Source: Bordetella ansorpii (GTDB lineage Bacteria; Pseudomonadota; Gammaproteobacteria; Burkholderiales; Burkholderiaceae_B). Taken from it: a DNA stretch of 64,000 nucleotides. The DNA is taken from contig NZ_FKIF01000007.1 of assembly GCF_900078705.1 (NCBI RefSeq), positions 1,028,125 through 1,092,124 of the forward strand. The letters run 5' to 3'. The notes under the pieces were generated by a model. The model worked only from the letters and a program-made list of their open reading frames with translations. It did not search any database and had not been told where the DNA came from. Shown one piece after another: positions 26,493 to 35,264 of the stretch; the first letter of the stretch is position 1, and the number at the start of each line of letters is the position of its first letter. The position numbers were made by a program, and so were the translations under genes.

Positions 26493-28238
26493 ATGTCTGC
26501 CAAGCAAGAAAACCAAGCCAAGCGTAGCCGTATGATCGCCCCTCTCCTTTCCGCCATGCTGGCTGTCGCGCTGGTGGGTTGCGGAGGCGGAGGCCATCGG
26601 AACAGCAGCAGCGTCGCCGGCGGCGGCGAAGTGCCCACGAATCCGACCAATCCGACGAATCCCACCGATCCGACCAATCCGACGAATCCCACCGATCCGA
26701 CCAACCCCACGAATCCCACGAACCCCACTGATCCGACCGCCCAGGCGGGCCTGCTGGAAACCGCGCTGGGCAATACCGGTTCGGCCGTGGACGGCCTGCT
26801 GCCCGTCGGCTCGTCCGGCTCGCTGGGCGGCATCGGCGCCGCGCTGGATCCGACCGTGGCCCCCGTGGTCGACACGGTCACCGGTCTGACGCAACAAGTC
26901 GGCGCCACGACTGGCCTGGGCGCCCCCGTGGACGGCGTGCTGCAGCAAGTGGGCGGCACCGTCAGCAACCTGGGCGACACGGTTGCCGGCACCGGCCTGC
27001 CGGGCAACCTGAGCACCGGCCTGGGGGGCCTGGTCAGCGGCCTGGGCGACACCGTGGGCAGCGTCGGCGGCCTGCTGAACGCCAACCCCGACAATCCCCA
27101 GCCCCTGACCACCGTCGTGGGCAACGCCACCAACGCCGTCGGCGCGCTGACCGGGGCCCTGGGTGGTGAAGGCGGTCTGCTGCAGCCGGTGAATCAACTG
27201 GTCGGCGGCGTGGCCGGCGGCCTGTTGAGCGGCCCCGCCACCCCGATCCTGGAACCGACGCTGGCCAACACCGGCTCGGCCGTGGACAACGTGATTCCGG
27301 CTGGCCTGGAAGGCGCGCTGGGCGGCGTCGGCGCCGCGCTGGATCCCGTGGTCTCGCCGGTCGCGGGCACCGTCACCAACCTGACGCAGCAAGTCGGCGC
27401 GACGACCGGCCTGGGCCAACCCGTCGCCGGCCTGTTGGCCAGCGTCGGCGGCACCGTCGCCAATGCCGGCGGCAGCGTGCCTGGCGGCGCCCTGGGCTTG
27501 AATGGCGTGTTGACCAACGTCGGCAATGCCGTGACCAGCGCGGGCGGTCTGCTGAACGCGGACGCGGCCAACCCCAACCCGCTGGGCAACACGCTGTCCA
27601 GCGTGACCGGCGCGGTTTCGTCGCTGACCGGCAGCCTGGGCATGACCGGTGACAACGGCCTGCTCACCCCGGTGACGGGCGGCCTGCTGGGCGGCCTGAC
27701 GGGCGGCGCGGCTGGCGGCGGCACCGGCGGCCTGCTGGCTCCGGTGACGGGTCTGCTGAGCGGTGTGACCGGCGGCACGGCGGGCGGCACCGGCGGCCTG
27801 CTGGCCCCCGTGACGGGCCTGCTGGGTGGCGTGACCGGCGGTACGGCCGGCGGCGCCAACGGCGGCCTGCTGGCACCGATCACCGGCCTGTTGGGCGGCG
27901 TGACGGGCGGCGGCACCGGCGGCACGGGTTCGGGTACCGCCAACGGCGGCCTGCTCGGCGGCGTGCTCGGCGGTGGCCAGAACGGCGCCAGCGGTGGCCT
28001 GCTGGGCGGCCTGCTGGGCGGTGTCGTCGCGGTGGGCGGCACGACCACGGTGTCCACGGGCGGCACGACCGTCTCGACCGGCGGCACGGCCGCGGCTGGC
28101 GGCGGTGCCGCCACCACCGGCACGGCCACGGCCACGCCGGCCAACAATGGCGGCCTGCTTGGCGGCCTGCTGGGTGGGGGCCAGAACGGCGGCCTGCTCG
28201 GCGGCGTGCTCGGCGGCGTCACGGCCAGCCTGAAGTAA
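26493..28238 (+). CDS. Low-complexity Gly/Leu/Thr-rich repeat lipoprotein
   Basis: A 581-residue protein with no recognisable enzyme domain. The signal peptide ends in a perfect lipobox LVGC (Cys30) followed by Gly, so it is probably an outer-membrane or surface lipoprotein. Residues 50-82 are eleven Asn/Asp-Pro-Thr triplets, a rigid stalk. Two copies of a unit of about 165 residues follow (NTGSAVD at 94 and at 259; TNLTQQVGATTGLG-type motif in each). The rest (about 410-581) is short repeats such as GGLLAPVTGLLGGVTGG. Similar proteins are often named collagen-like, but there is no Gly-X-Y periodicity. AGGAGC precedes the ATG. Between a TpsB and a MarR gene, it could be the TpsB client or a cell-wall matrix protein; this is inference. 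Confidence 0.85.
   Translation: MSAKQENQAKRSRMIAPLLSAMLAVALVGCGGGGHRNSSSVAGGGEVPTNPTNPTNPTDPTNPTNPTDPTNPTNPTNPTDPTAQAGLLETALGNTGSAVDGLLPVGSSGSLGGIGAALDPTVAPVVDTVTGLTQQVGATTGLGAPVDGVLQQVGGTVSNLGDTVAGTGLPGNLSTGLGGLVSGLGDTVGSVGGLLNANPDNPQPLTTVVGNATNAVGALTGALGGEGGLLQPVNQLVGGVAGGLLSGPATPILEPTLANTGSAVDNVIPAGLEGALGGVGAALDPVVSPVAGTVTNLTQQVGATTGLGQPVAGLLASVGGTVANAGGSVPGGALGLNGVLTNVGNAVTSAGGLLNADAANPNPLGNTLSSVTGAVSSLTGSLGMTGDNGLLTPVTGGLLGGLTGGAAGGGTGGLLAPVTGLLSGVTGGTAGGTGGLLAPVTGLLGGVTGGTAGGANGGLLAPITGLLGGVTGGGTGGTGSGTANGGLLGGVLGGGQNGASGGLLGGLLGGVVAVGGTTTVSTGGTTVSTGGTAAAGGGAATTGTATATPANNGGLLGGLLGGGQNGGLLGGVLGGVTASLK
26640..26738 (+). repeat. Tandem 9-base codon repeat with a perfect 27-base duplication
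   Basis: Eleven tandem Asn/Asp-Pro-Thr triplets. Bases 26649-26675 and 26676-26702 are identical 27-mers. Gain or loss of units keeps the frame, so slippage would change stalk length without inactivating the protein. Confidence 0.9.
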
Positions 28239-28277
28239 TCCATGATCCCCTCATCCAGAACAAGACGGAGCGACGCC

Positions 28278-28829
28278 ATGCTGGAAACGGACCGAATCTA
28301 CATGCAGCAAGACCGCAGGCCGGACGGGAACGAAGACTACGACCCCATGCACCGCACGGGCCCGATCGACGACATCGCCATGGTCATGAGCCGGCAGTTG
28401 GGGGTGTACATCTCGGCCACTCAGGCCGCCATCGCCGAAAGGCTGGGACTGTCGCTGACGGAACTGAAGGCGCTGGAACTGGTGCAGGAGTTCGAAGCCC
28501 TGCCCACCGGCCAACTGGGCCAGTTGATGGGCATCAGTTGGGGCGGCACCACCGCCCTGATCAACCGGCTGGAAGCCGCCGGTTATGTGGAGCGCGGCCG
28601 CCACCCCCTGGATCGGCGCGTCATCGTGATCCGGCCGGTGGCCGAACGCTGCCGCGATCTGGAGCGCGAGCGCCAGGCCCAGGCGGACGAAGTGGCCTTC
28701 ATCGGCCGCCAGTTCGACCCGGAGCAGTTGCAGGCGGTGCAGGCATTCCTGAAGCAGTACATCCGGGCAATGCGGCACGACACGATGGCCTGGCTGCATG
28801 CCAGGCACGGGCTGGGCCTGAACGATTGA
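28278..28829 (+). CDS. MarR-family transcriptional regulator
   Basis: A 183-residue MarR-type winged-helix protein. The DNA-binding region is about residues 60-125 (LSLTELKALELVQEFEALPTGQLGQLMGISWGGTTALINRLEAAGYVERG), followed by the wing HPLDRRVIVIRPV and a C-terminal dimerisation helix. The start at 28278 has GGAG eight bases upstream; an ATG at 28242 lacks a site. It lies 39 bases after the repeat lipoprotein gene and is probably co-transcribed with it, so it may regulate that gene or tpsB. Its ligand is unknown. A strong terminator follows. Confidence 0.9.
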   Translation: MLETDRIYMQQDRRPDGNEDYDPMHRTGPIDDIAMVMSRQLGVYISATQAAIAERLGLSLTELKALELVQEFEALPTGQLGQLMGISWGGTTALINRLEAAGYVERGRHPLDRRVIVIRPVAERCRDLERERQAQADEVAFIGRQFDPEQLQAVQAFLKQYIRAMRHDTMAWLHARHGLGLND

Positions 28830-28856
28830 TCGTTCTTCGGTAACAGCCCTGACAGC

Positions 28857-28893
28857 AAGGCCGGCGCTGCAAAGACGCCGGCCTTCTTTTATT
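28857..28893 (+). terminator. Rho-independent terminator after the MarR gene
   Basis: AAGGCCGGCG (28857-28866) pairs with CGCCGGCCTT (28876-28885) around a nine-base loop, followed by CTTTTATTT. It ends the rightward lipoprotein-MarR unit and may also help to stop the leftward operon. Confidence 0.9.
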
Positions 28894-28965
28894 TGGGGAT
28901 CGGATATCCGGCGCGCCGCCACGCATCACACGGCGCGCAAACGTGGCGGACCGCGCCGCCCACCG

Positions 28966-29502
28966 CTACGCCGTGTTCTTGCGCGCGACGCGCTTGCCGG
29001 CCTCGCGGGACCGGGACAGCGTCGCCTGGGCATGCTCGGTCAGCAGGTCCAGCGCGCGGTCGAAGACGGCACGCTCATCCGGGCTGAGCACCGACAGCAG
29101 TTCCTCGTTGCGTTTCACGGCCTTGGGGAACACCTTGCGGTAGAGCTGCAGGCCCTGGCGGGTCAGGCTCAGTTGCACGCCGCGGCCATCACTGGCGTCG
29201 GAATCGCGCTGCAGCAGTCCGCGCTCGATCAGCGCCGAAACCGAACGGCTCGCCTGGCTCTTGTCGACGTTGACCTCCTTGGCCAGGCCCTGCAGCGACA
29301 TCGGCGCCTGGGTGCCCAGCATGCCGATAATGCGCCACTCGCGCGCGTCCAGCTGGAAATCGCGTTCGTTGGACTCCGCCGCCAGCCGGGTCCAGGTGCT
29401 GGCCAGCATGTTCATGCGGAACGATACGAGTTCCTTGAAGTGGCGCGCGGCGGGCTTGCCTGGCGCGGTGTCGTCGGTCTCGGGAGTGGCGGAAGGCGGC
29501 AT
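28966..29502 (-). CDS. MarR-family regulator, probable repressor of the acyl-CoA catabolic operon
   Basis: A 178-residue MarR protein. The winged helix is about residues 50-115 (LDAREWRIIGMLGTQAPMSLQGLAKEVNVDKSQASRSVSALIERGLL), with the wing DASDGRGVQLSLT and helical dimer ends. It is the last gene of the leftward operon, 84 bases after the lyase-like gene. CoA-thioester-responsive MarR regulators commonly control such operons, and paired palindromes of MarR size overlap the operon promoter at 37059-37098. I infer that this protein binds there and is released by a pathway acyl-CoA. Confidence 0.9.
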   Translation of the reverse strand: MPPSATPETDDTAPGKPAARHFKELVSFRMNMLASTWTRLAAESNERDFQLDAREWRIIGMLGTQAPMSLQGLAKEVNVDKSQASRSVSALIERGLLQRDSDASDGRGVQLSLTRQGLQLYRKVFPKAVKRNEELLSVLSPDERAVFDRALDLLTEHAQATLSRSREAGKRVARKNTA

Positions 29503-29586
29503 AAGAGGTGCAGTGCAAAAACAGGTCCATAGTTTCCCTCAGGATCGCATGCCCCTACAAGCGTGGGGCTGCGCGCCGCGAGCCGC

Positions 29587-30546
29587 TCAAGCGCGCAGGG
29601 GATTGAGCCCGCTGCGCGCCACGCGGCCCTGCAGCTCGCGTCCCAACGCCTGCTCGCAGGCCCGGACGGCATCCAGCAGGCCGTCCATGTCGATGCCGGT
29701 GTCCACGCCCATGTTCTCGAACAGGTCGATCAGGTCCTCGCTGCTGACGTTGCCGGTGTGCCCGCCGCCGTACTTCACCTTGGTGGGATGGCCGCCCACG
29801 CCGCCCAGGGCGCAGTCGAAGTGGCGCACGCCGGCCTCGAGCGCCGCGACGTAGTTGACCAGCCCCGTGCCGCGCGTGTCGTGGAAATGCGCGATGGGCA
29901 CCACGTCCGGATAGGCGGCCCGCATCTGGCGGAACAGGTCCCGGGTGGTGCGCGGCGTGGCCGTGCCGATGGTGTCGCCCAGCGTGATGTGCCGCACGCC
30001 CGCATCGCGCAGCCGGCCCACGTCGGCCAGCACGCTCTCGGGATCCACATGGCCCTCGAAGGGACAGCCGAACGCCATCGAGATCGTGCCGATCAGCCGG
30101 AAACGTCCCTGGGCGGCGGCGGCCATTCCGGCGATGTTCAGCCATTGGTCCGCGCGGCTGCGCGCCAGGTTCTTCATCGAATGGGTATCGGTGGCCGACA
30201 CCAGCAGGCTGATCTCGTTGGCGCCGATGCCCGCGTCGGCATCGTCCAGGGCACGCTGCACCGCGCGCAGGTTCGCGCACGTCGCCTTGTAGAACACGCC
30301 CGGCCGGCGTGGCAGCGCGCGCAGCAGCTCGCTGGCATCGCCGAACTGCGGCACGACCTTGGGATTGGAATACGACGTCGCTTCGACGCGGGCAAACCCC
30401 AGGTCTGCGAAACGCCGGATCAGATCGGCCTTGGCCCCGGTCGGCAGCATCAGGGGCTCATGCTGCAGCCCGTCGCGGGCGAAGCATTCGCACAGCACGG
30501 CGTCACGGCCATCATCTTCCAGGGAAACCTCATCGTGTCGCGTCAT
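29587..30546 (-). CDS. Hydroxymethylglutaryl-CoA lyase-like DRE-TIM metallolyase
   Basis: A 319-residue TIM-barrel protein of the HMG-CoA lyase branch. It has the N-terminal metal/catalytic motif RDGLQHEP (about 26-33), ISMAFGCPFEG in the middle, and the metal-binding HFHD (HxH). However, the loop that carries the catalytic Cys in HMG-CoA lyases (GGCPY) reads GGVGGHPTK, so Cys is replaced by His. It may cleave a related 3-hydroxy-acyl-CoA or work differently. The start at 30546 (MTRHDEV) overlaps the CoA ligase stop as ATGA; upstream in-frame sequence is a shadow of the ligase. Confidence 0.85.
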   Translation of the reverse strand: MTRHDEVSLEDDGRDAVLCECFARDGLQHEPLMLPTGAKADLIRRFADLGFARVEATSYSNPKVVPQFGDASELLRALPRRPGVFYKATCANLRAVQRALDDADAGIGANEISLLVSATDTHSMKNLARSRADQWLNIAGMAAAAQGRFRLIGTISMAFGCPFEGHVDPESVLADVGRLRDAGVRHITLGDTIGTATPRTTRDLFRQMRAAYPDVVPIAHFHDTRGTGLVNYVAALEAGVRHFDCALGGVGGHPTKVKYGGGHTGNVSSEDLIDLFENMGVDTGIDMDGLLDAVRACEQALGRELQGRVARSGLNPLRA

Positions 30547-32204
30547 GGCGCCACCGTATCCGAACGGATGTTCCACAGTTTCACCGCATGCTCGCGCAGC
30601 TTGTTCTTCTGCACCTTGCTGCTGCCGGTCATGCCGATGTGCTCGAAGGTATCGACCAGGCTGAGGTAGCGCGGCACCTTGAAGTTCGCGCAACGCGCCT
30701 TGCACCACGCCACCAGTTCCTGATCCGTGGCCTGCTGGCCTGCCTTGAGCAGCACGAAGGCGCCCGTGACCTCGCCCAGGCGCGCGTCCGGCACGCCGAT
30801 CACCTGCGCCTGTTGCACGGCAGGATGCGCATGCAGCACTTCCTCCACCTCGGCGGGCGCCACGTTCTCGCCGCCCACCCGGTACATGTCCTTCAGGCGG
30901 CCCACCATGCGCACGCGGCCGTCGGCGCGCTGCTCGCCCATGTCACCGGTACGCAGCCAGCCGTCGGCGGTGAAGGCCTTCGCCGTCTGCTCGGGCATGC
31001 GGTAATACCCGCGCATCACGTTCCAGCCGCGCACCTGGATCTCGCCCTGGCCCGCGCCTGGCGCCACCACGGCGCCGCTGCCGCTGTCGGCGATCCGCAC
31101 GTCGACGCCCGGATGCGGCAGCATGTAGCCGTCGCGGCGCAGGGCGAAGTCATCGCCGATGTCGCTCAACAGCACGTTGGGCGACGCCTCGGACTGGCCA
31201 TAGGCATTGCACATGTGCGGCACGTTCATCACGTCGCGGATCTTCTGCATCACCTCGGGGCCCGCCGCCGCCCAGCCGCCGCGCAGATGCAGCCGCGCCG
31301 CGTCGAAATCGGGATGGCCCATCAGCATCAGGAAGATGGTGTCGTTGCCCGAGGTCAGCGTGCAGCGCTCGTCTTCCAGCATCTTCAACGCCAGCGCGAC
31401 GTCGAAGCGGGGCATGCTCAGCAGGCAGCACCCCGATGCCAGCGCCACCAGCACCGACAGCGTGCTGCCCGCCACATGGAAGAACGGACGGATGCTGAAA
31501 TAGCGGTCCTCGGGCGTCACACCCATGCGGCGCGCGACCGAGGCCGCGTCACCCAGCATGTTGGCGTGGCTCAGCATCACGCCCTTGGGAAAGGACGTGG
31601 TGCCGGAGGTGTACTGGATCAGCAGCACGTCCTGCGGTTCGACCCGCGCGGCCAGCGCATCCAGCGTCTGCGCGGACACTCCGCTGCCCTGCTCGAGAAA
31701 AGCCTCGAACTCCACGGTGCCTGCTGGAACGGCCTGCGCTTGCACGGTCACGACCGTGCGCAGCTCGGGCAAGGCCGCACCCGGCAACGTGCCATCGATG
31801 GCCGGCTCGACCTGCCGCAGCAGGTCGGTGAAGGCTATGCCCAGGAACTGGTCGGCATGGATCAGCAGCCGCACGTCGGATTGCTTCAGGCAGAACAGCA
31901 GCTCGTCGGCCTTGAAGCGCGTATTGACCGGGACCGTCACCGCGCCGATGGATGCGCAGGCGTAGAAGGCGGCGATCCACAGGCCGGAATTGCCCAGCAT
32001 CAGGCCGACGTGGTCGCCTCTTGCAATGCCCGCCGCATGCAGCGCAGCCGCAATGCGGCGGCTCTGCGCCTGGATCTGCGCCCAGGTGTATCGTTGATCG
32101 GGGCCGACGTAGGCCTCCTGCCGGCCCCGCGCCTGGACCGTTGCCTCCAGCACCTGGGGCAGCGTCATCGGCGCCGGAACGAACGCCTCGTCAAGCAGCC
32201 GCAT
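30543..32204 (-). CDS. AMP-forming acyl-CoA synthetase (CoA ligase)
   Basis: A 553-residue member of the ANL superfamily that activates a carboxylic acid to its CoA thioester via an acyl-AMP. It has the AMP-binding P-loop YTSGTTSFPKG (about 188-198), an acyl-pocket region, the GWLRTGD motif, the hinge region VGGENVAPAEVE and the C-terminal catalytic Lys in SSKVQKNK. The start lies inside the 3' end of the enoyl-CoA hydratase gene (14-base overlap). In the operon it probably catalyses the first cytoplasmic step on the acid delivered by the Bug receptor. The acid cannot be named from the sequence. Confidence 0.92.
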   Translation of the reverse strand: MRLLDEAFVPAPMTLPQVLEATVQARGRQEAYVGPDQRYTWAQIQAQSRRIAAALHAAGIARGDHVGLMLGNSGLWIAAFYACASIGAVTVPVNTRFKADELLFCLKQSDVRLLIHADQFLGIAFTDLLRQVEPAIDGTLPGAALPELRTVVTVQAQAVPAGTVEFEAFLEQGSGVSAQTLDALAARVEPQDVLLIQYTSGTTSFPKGVMLSHANMLGDAASVARRMGVTPEDRYFSIRPFFHVAGSTLSVLVALASGCCLLSMPRFDVALALKMLEDERCTLTSGNDTIFLMLMGHPDFDAARLHLRGGWAAAGPEVMQKIRDVMNVPHMCNAYGQSEASPNVLLSDIGDDFALRRDGYMLPHPGVDVRIADSGSGAVVAPGAGQGEIQVRGWNVMRGYYRMPEQTAKAFTADGWLRTGDMGEQRADGRVRMVGRLKDMYRVGGENVAPAEVEEVLHAHPAVQQAQVIGVPDARLGEVTGAFVLLKAGQQATDQELVAWCKARCANFKVPRYLSLVDTFEHIGMTGSSKVQKNKLREHAVKLWNIRSDTVAP

Positions 32205-32970
32205 CGCCCTGCCCCTTCTTGCCGAAGCCCGCGATGGCCTTCTGCCAGTCGCTGTGCCGCAGGTTCTCCTGGATGGCCAGCAGTTCCACGGCCATCGCCC
32301 CCTCGCGCGTGGTGTCCAGCCCGCCGTCGATGCTGCGCTTGGTCAGGCTGACCGTCACCGGATTGGCCGCGGCGATGCGGTCGGCCATCTCGGCGATGCG
32401 CGCATCGAACTCGCCGGGTTCGTAAACATGATTGACCAGGCCCAGCCGCAGGGCTTCCGGGGCATCGACCACGCGGCCGGTGTACAGCAGTTCCTTGGCC
32501 ATGCGCCGGCCCACGATGCGCGGCAACCGCTGGGTGGCGCCCACCGTGCCCCAGCCGACCTCCGGATACTTGAAGGCGGCGCCCGTGGTGGCCAGCACGA
32601 AGTCGCAGGCCGCGGCGATCTCGCACCCCGAGCCGAAGGCCGGGCCATGCACCGCCGCGATGACGGGCTTGGTCAGCGCCTCCAGCGCGGCATAGGCCGT
32701 GAACCCCTCGACGCGGCGCGCCACCATTTCGGCGGGGCTCATGCCCTGGCGCTCTTTCAGGTCGGCGCCCGCGCAGAAGGCCACGCCCTCACCGCGCACG
32801 ACGATCACGCGCACGCCGCCGTCGGCATCCAGCGCCTCGCAGGCGGCGGTGAGTTCGCGGCACATGGCCAGGTTCAGCGCATTGCGGCTCTCGGGCCGGG
32901 CCAGCCACAGCGTGGCGACCGGTTCCTGCCGCGCCAGCCTCAGCGTGGTGAATTCGGGATATGTCTGCAT
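32191..32970 (-). CDS. Enoyl-CoA hydratase/isomerase (crotonase family)
   Basis: A 259-residue crotonase-fold enzyme. The oxyanion-hole segments are AFCAGADLKE (about 65-75) and HGPAFGSGCEIAAACD (about 108-123). It hydrates or isomerises an unsaturated acyl-CoA in the cytoplasm. Good Shine-Dalgarno AGGAGG lies 12 bases before the ATG. Downstream it overlaps the CoA ligase gene. The operon has a second crotonase-family gene, so two different steps or substrates are likely. Confidence 0.92.
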   Translation of the reverse strand: MQTYPEFTTLRLARQEPVATLWLARPESRNALNLAMCRELTAACEALDADGGVRVIVVRGEGVAFCAGADLKERQGMSPAEMVARRVEGFTAYAALEALTKPVIAAVHGPAFGSGCEIAAACDFVLATTGAAFKYPEVGWGTVGATQRLPRIVGRRMAKELLYTGRVVDAPEALRLGLVNHVYEPGEFDARIAEMADRIAAANPVTVSLTKRSIDGGLDTTREGAMAVELLAIQENLRHSDWQKAIAGFGKKGQGDAAA

Positions 32971-32987
32971 GCTCGTCGTCCTCCTGC

Positions 32988-33971
32988 TCAGTCCTTCAGC
33001 TTCATGCCCGTGGCGCGCACCAGCTCGGCCAGGCGCTTGCCGTCTTCACGGATGTATTCCGTGGCCTGCGTCTTCATCTGCGGCATCACCTCGGCGTTCT
33101 GGCTGGCCAGCAGCTTCTTGAACTCGGGGTCGGCCTGCACCTTCCGCAAGGCCTGCGCCAATTTATCGACGATGGGCTGCGGTGTCTTCGCCGGCACCGC
33201 CAGGCTGTACCAACTGCCCATTTCCAGGCCTTTCAGGCCGGCTTCGGCGAACGTCGGCACGTCGGGCAGGTCCGGCGAACGCTTCGCGCCGCCGTAGGCC
33301 AGCGCGACCAGGCGGCCTGACTTGATGAACGGCAGGCTGGCCGAAATGTTCAGGAAACCGATGGGCACCGTGCCCGCCACCATGTCGTTGACCGCCGGCG
33401 CCGCGCCCTTGTACGGCACGTGCACCAGGTCCACCCCGGCGGCATGCTTGAACATCTCGCCGCCGATGTGGGGCGAGCTGCCCAGGCCGGCCGACACGTA
33501 GTTCAGCTTGCCGGGCTGCGACTTGGCCAGCGCGATGAATTCCTTCAGATTGTGCGCCGGCACGGAGGGATGCACCGTCAGCACGTTGGGCACATTGGCC
33601 ACCATGCCGACGAACTCGAAATCGGCGATGCCGTCATACGGCACCTTGGTGGCGGCCGGCGTGACGGTGTGGGCGGCGGCGGTGCCGATCAGCAGCGTGT
33701 AGCCGTCGGGCGCGGCCTTGGCCACGTAGCCCGTGCCGATGGACGCCCCGCCGCCCGCCTTGTTCTCGACGATGACCGGCTGGCCCAGGGCATCGCCCAG
33801 GCCCTTGGCCAGGGCGCGGCCCAGCAGGTCGGCCGGGCCGCCCACGGCATACGGATTGACCAGTGTGATGGGACGCGAGGGATAGTCGTTCTGGGCATGG
33901 ACGCCCGTGGCCAGGCCCAGGGTCGAGGCGAGCGCCGCTGCGCCGGCCATGATGCGGCGTAAGGTCTTCAT
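32988..33971 (-). CDS. Bug/TctC-family periplasmic solute receptor
   Basis: A 327-residue Bug protein with a cleavable signal (MKTLRRIMAGAAALASTLGLATGVHAQ) and family motifs YPSRPITLVNPYAVGGPADLLGR, VIVENKAGGGASIG and LVHVPYKGAA. AGGAGA precedes the ATG. It is embedded in the acyl-CoA operon, between the CoA transferase and enoyl-CoA hydratase genes, so it presumably binds the acid the operon degrades. The membrane components must be elsewhere in the genome. Confidence 0.93.
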   Translation of the reverse strand: MKTLRRIMAGAAALASTLGLATGVHAQNDYPSRPITLVNPYAVGGPADLLGRALAKGLGDALGQPVIVENKAGGGASIGTGYVAKAAPDGYTLLIGTAAAHTVTPAATKVPYDGIADFEFVGMVANVPNVLTVHPSVPAHNLKEFIALAKSQPGKLNYVSAGLGSSPHIGGEMFKHAAGVDLVHVPYKGAAPAVNDMVAGTVPIGFLNISASLPFIKSGRLVALAYGGAKRSPDLPDVPTFAEAGLKGLEMGSWYSLAVPAKTPQPIVDKLAQALRKVQADPEFKKLLASQNAEVMPQMKTQATEYIREDGKRLAELVRATGMKLKD

Positions 33972-34063
33972 GAAGCATGTCTCCTAGTTGTATGAATCGG
34001 ACTCGGCTGCGCCGGTCTTGCGCCGGCGTCACCCCTGCAAGAACGCCCTGGGGCCTGTCAACC

Positions 34064-35260
34064 CTAAATGGCGCCTGCCCCGCGCAGGTCTTTCAATGCC
34101 TGCTCATCGATACCCAGTTTTTCGCGCAGCACTTGCCCGGTGTGCTCTCCCAGCAGCGGAGGCGGTCCCACTTCGGGATCGTCCAGCCCCTGGAAGCGCA
34201 GGGGCACGCGCATGCCCTTGAAAGCGCCTATCGTCGGATGCGCGAAATCGACCACCATGCCGCGCGCCGCGACGTGTTCATTCGCCATCACTTCATCCAC
34301 CTGCAGGATCGGTCCGGCGGGCACGCCCGCCAGGTCGCAGCGACGGCACAGCTCGTCGCGGTCCAGCTTGCCGATGGCGGCCTGCAGGCCGGCCATGACT
34401 TCCTCGCGGCGTGCCAGGCGCTCGGCATTGCGCGCCAGCCGGGCATCTTCGGCCCAGGCCTCCAGGCCCAGCAGATTGCACAGCGGCGCCCAATGCTGGT
34501 CGCTGCCGGTGATCTGCACCCACCTGCCGTCCGCGCAGACGAACGCGGCCGAGGGAATGCGGCCGGGATGTTCCGTACCCAGCCGGGCCGGCACCTCGCC
34601 CAGCGCGAACCAGCGCGCGGCGGCCAACGACAGCAGGCCCACCTGCCCGTCGAACATCGAGAAATCGACGTGGCTGCCCTTGCCTGTTTTCTCGCGCCCG
34701 GCAAGCGCCGACAGGATGGCGATGGCCACCCACAGGCCAGAACTCAGGTCGGCAATGGGCAGGCCCGGCTTGACCGGCCCGCCGCCGCGCTCGCCCGTCA
34801 GGCTCATGATGCCGGCCATGGCCTGGAACACCGTGTCGTAGCCCTTGCGCTTGCGGTATGGGCCGGTCTGGCCGAAGCCGGTGCAGCTGACGTGCACCAG
34901 CCGTTCGTTCAACGGCGCCAGCGCGGCGTAGTCCAGCCCGTACTTCGCCAATGTGCCCACCGGGAAGTTCTCCAGCAGCACGTCGGCGCCCGCCGCCAGT
35001 TTGCGCACCAGTTCCTGCCCTTGCGGCGAACGCAGGTTGACCGTGATCGAGCGCTTGCTGCGGTTGAAGGCCATGTAATAGGCCGAGACCTCGCCCGCCT
35101 CGCCCCGCGCCATGGGCTCGAAGCCGCGCGTCTCGTCGCCCGAGCCGGGCTGCTCGACCTTGATGACTTCAGCGCCCAGCTCGGCCAGGATCATCGACGC
35201 GAAGGGGCATGCCAGCACGCGCGACAGGTCGAGGATGGTGATGCCTTCCAGCGGCCGCAT
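34064..35260 (-). CDS. CaiB/BaiF-family (class III) CoA transferase
   Basis: A 398-residue family III CoA transferase. The N-terminus PLEGITILDLSRVLACPFASMILAELGAEVIKVE is the family signature. The catalytic Asp lies near residue 165 in the KPGLPIADLSSGLWVA region. It moves CoA between carboxylates without ATP. AAGGAG precedes the ATG, and four bases separate it from the upstream enoyl-CoA hydratase stop. With a CoA ligase in the same operon, it may recycle CoA from a pathway product. Confidence 0.93.
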   Translation of the reverse strand: MRPLEGITILDLSRVLACPFASMILAELGAEVIKVEQPGSGDETRGFEPMARGEAGEVSAYYMAFNRSKRSITVNLRSPQGQELVRKLAAGADVLLENFPVGTLAKYGLDYAALAPLNERLVHVSCTGFGQTGPYRKRKGYDTVFQAMAGIMSLTGERGGGPVKPGLPIADLSSGLWVAIAILSALAGREKTGKGSHVDFSMFDGQVGLLSLAAARWFALGEVPARLGTEHPGRIPSAAFVCADGRWVQITGSDQHWAPLCNLLGLEAWAEDARLARNAERLARREEVMAGLQAAIGKLDRDELCRRCDLAGVPAGPILQVDEVMANEHVAARGMVVDFAHPTIGAFKGMRVPLRFQGLDDPEVGPPPLLGEHTGQVLREKLGIDEQALKDLRGAGAI

Positions 35261-35264
35261 GATG

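Noticed and set aside
26493..28238. Naming the repeat lipoprotein as collagen-like
   Set aside because: Glycine is frequent but not every third residue; there is no Gly-X-Y triple-helix pattern.
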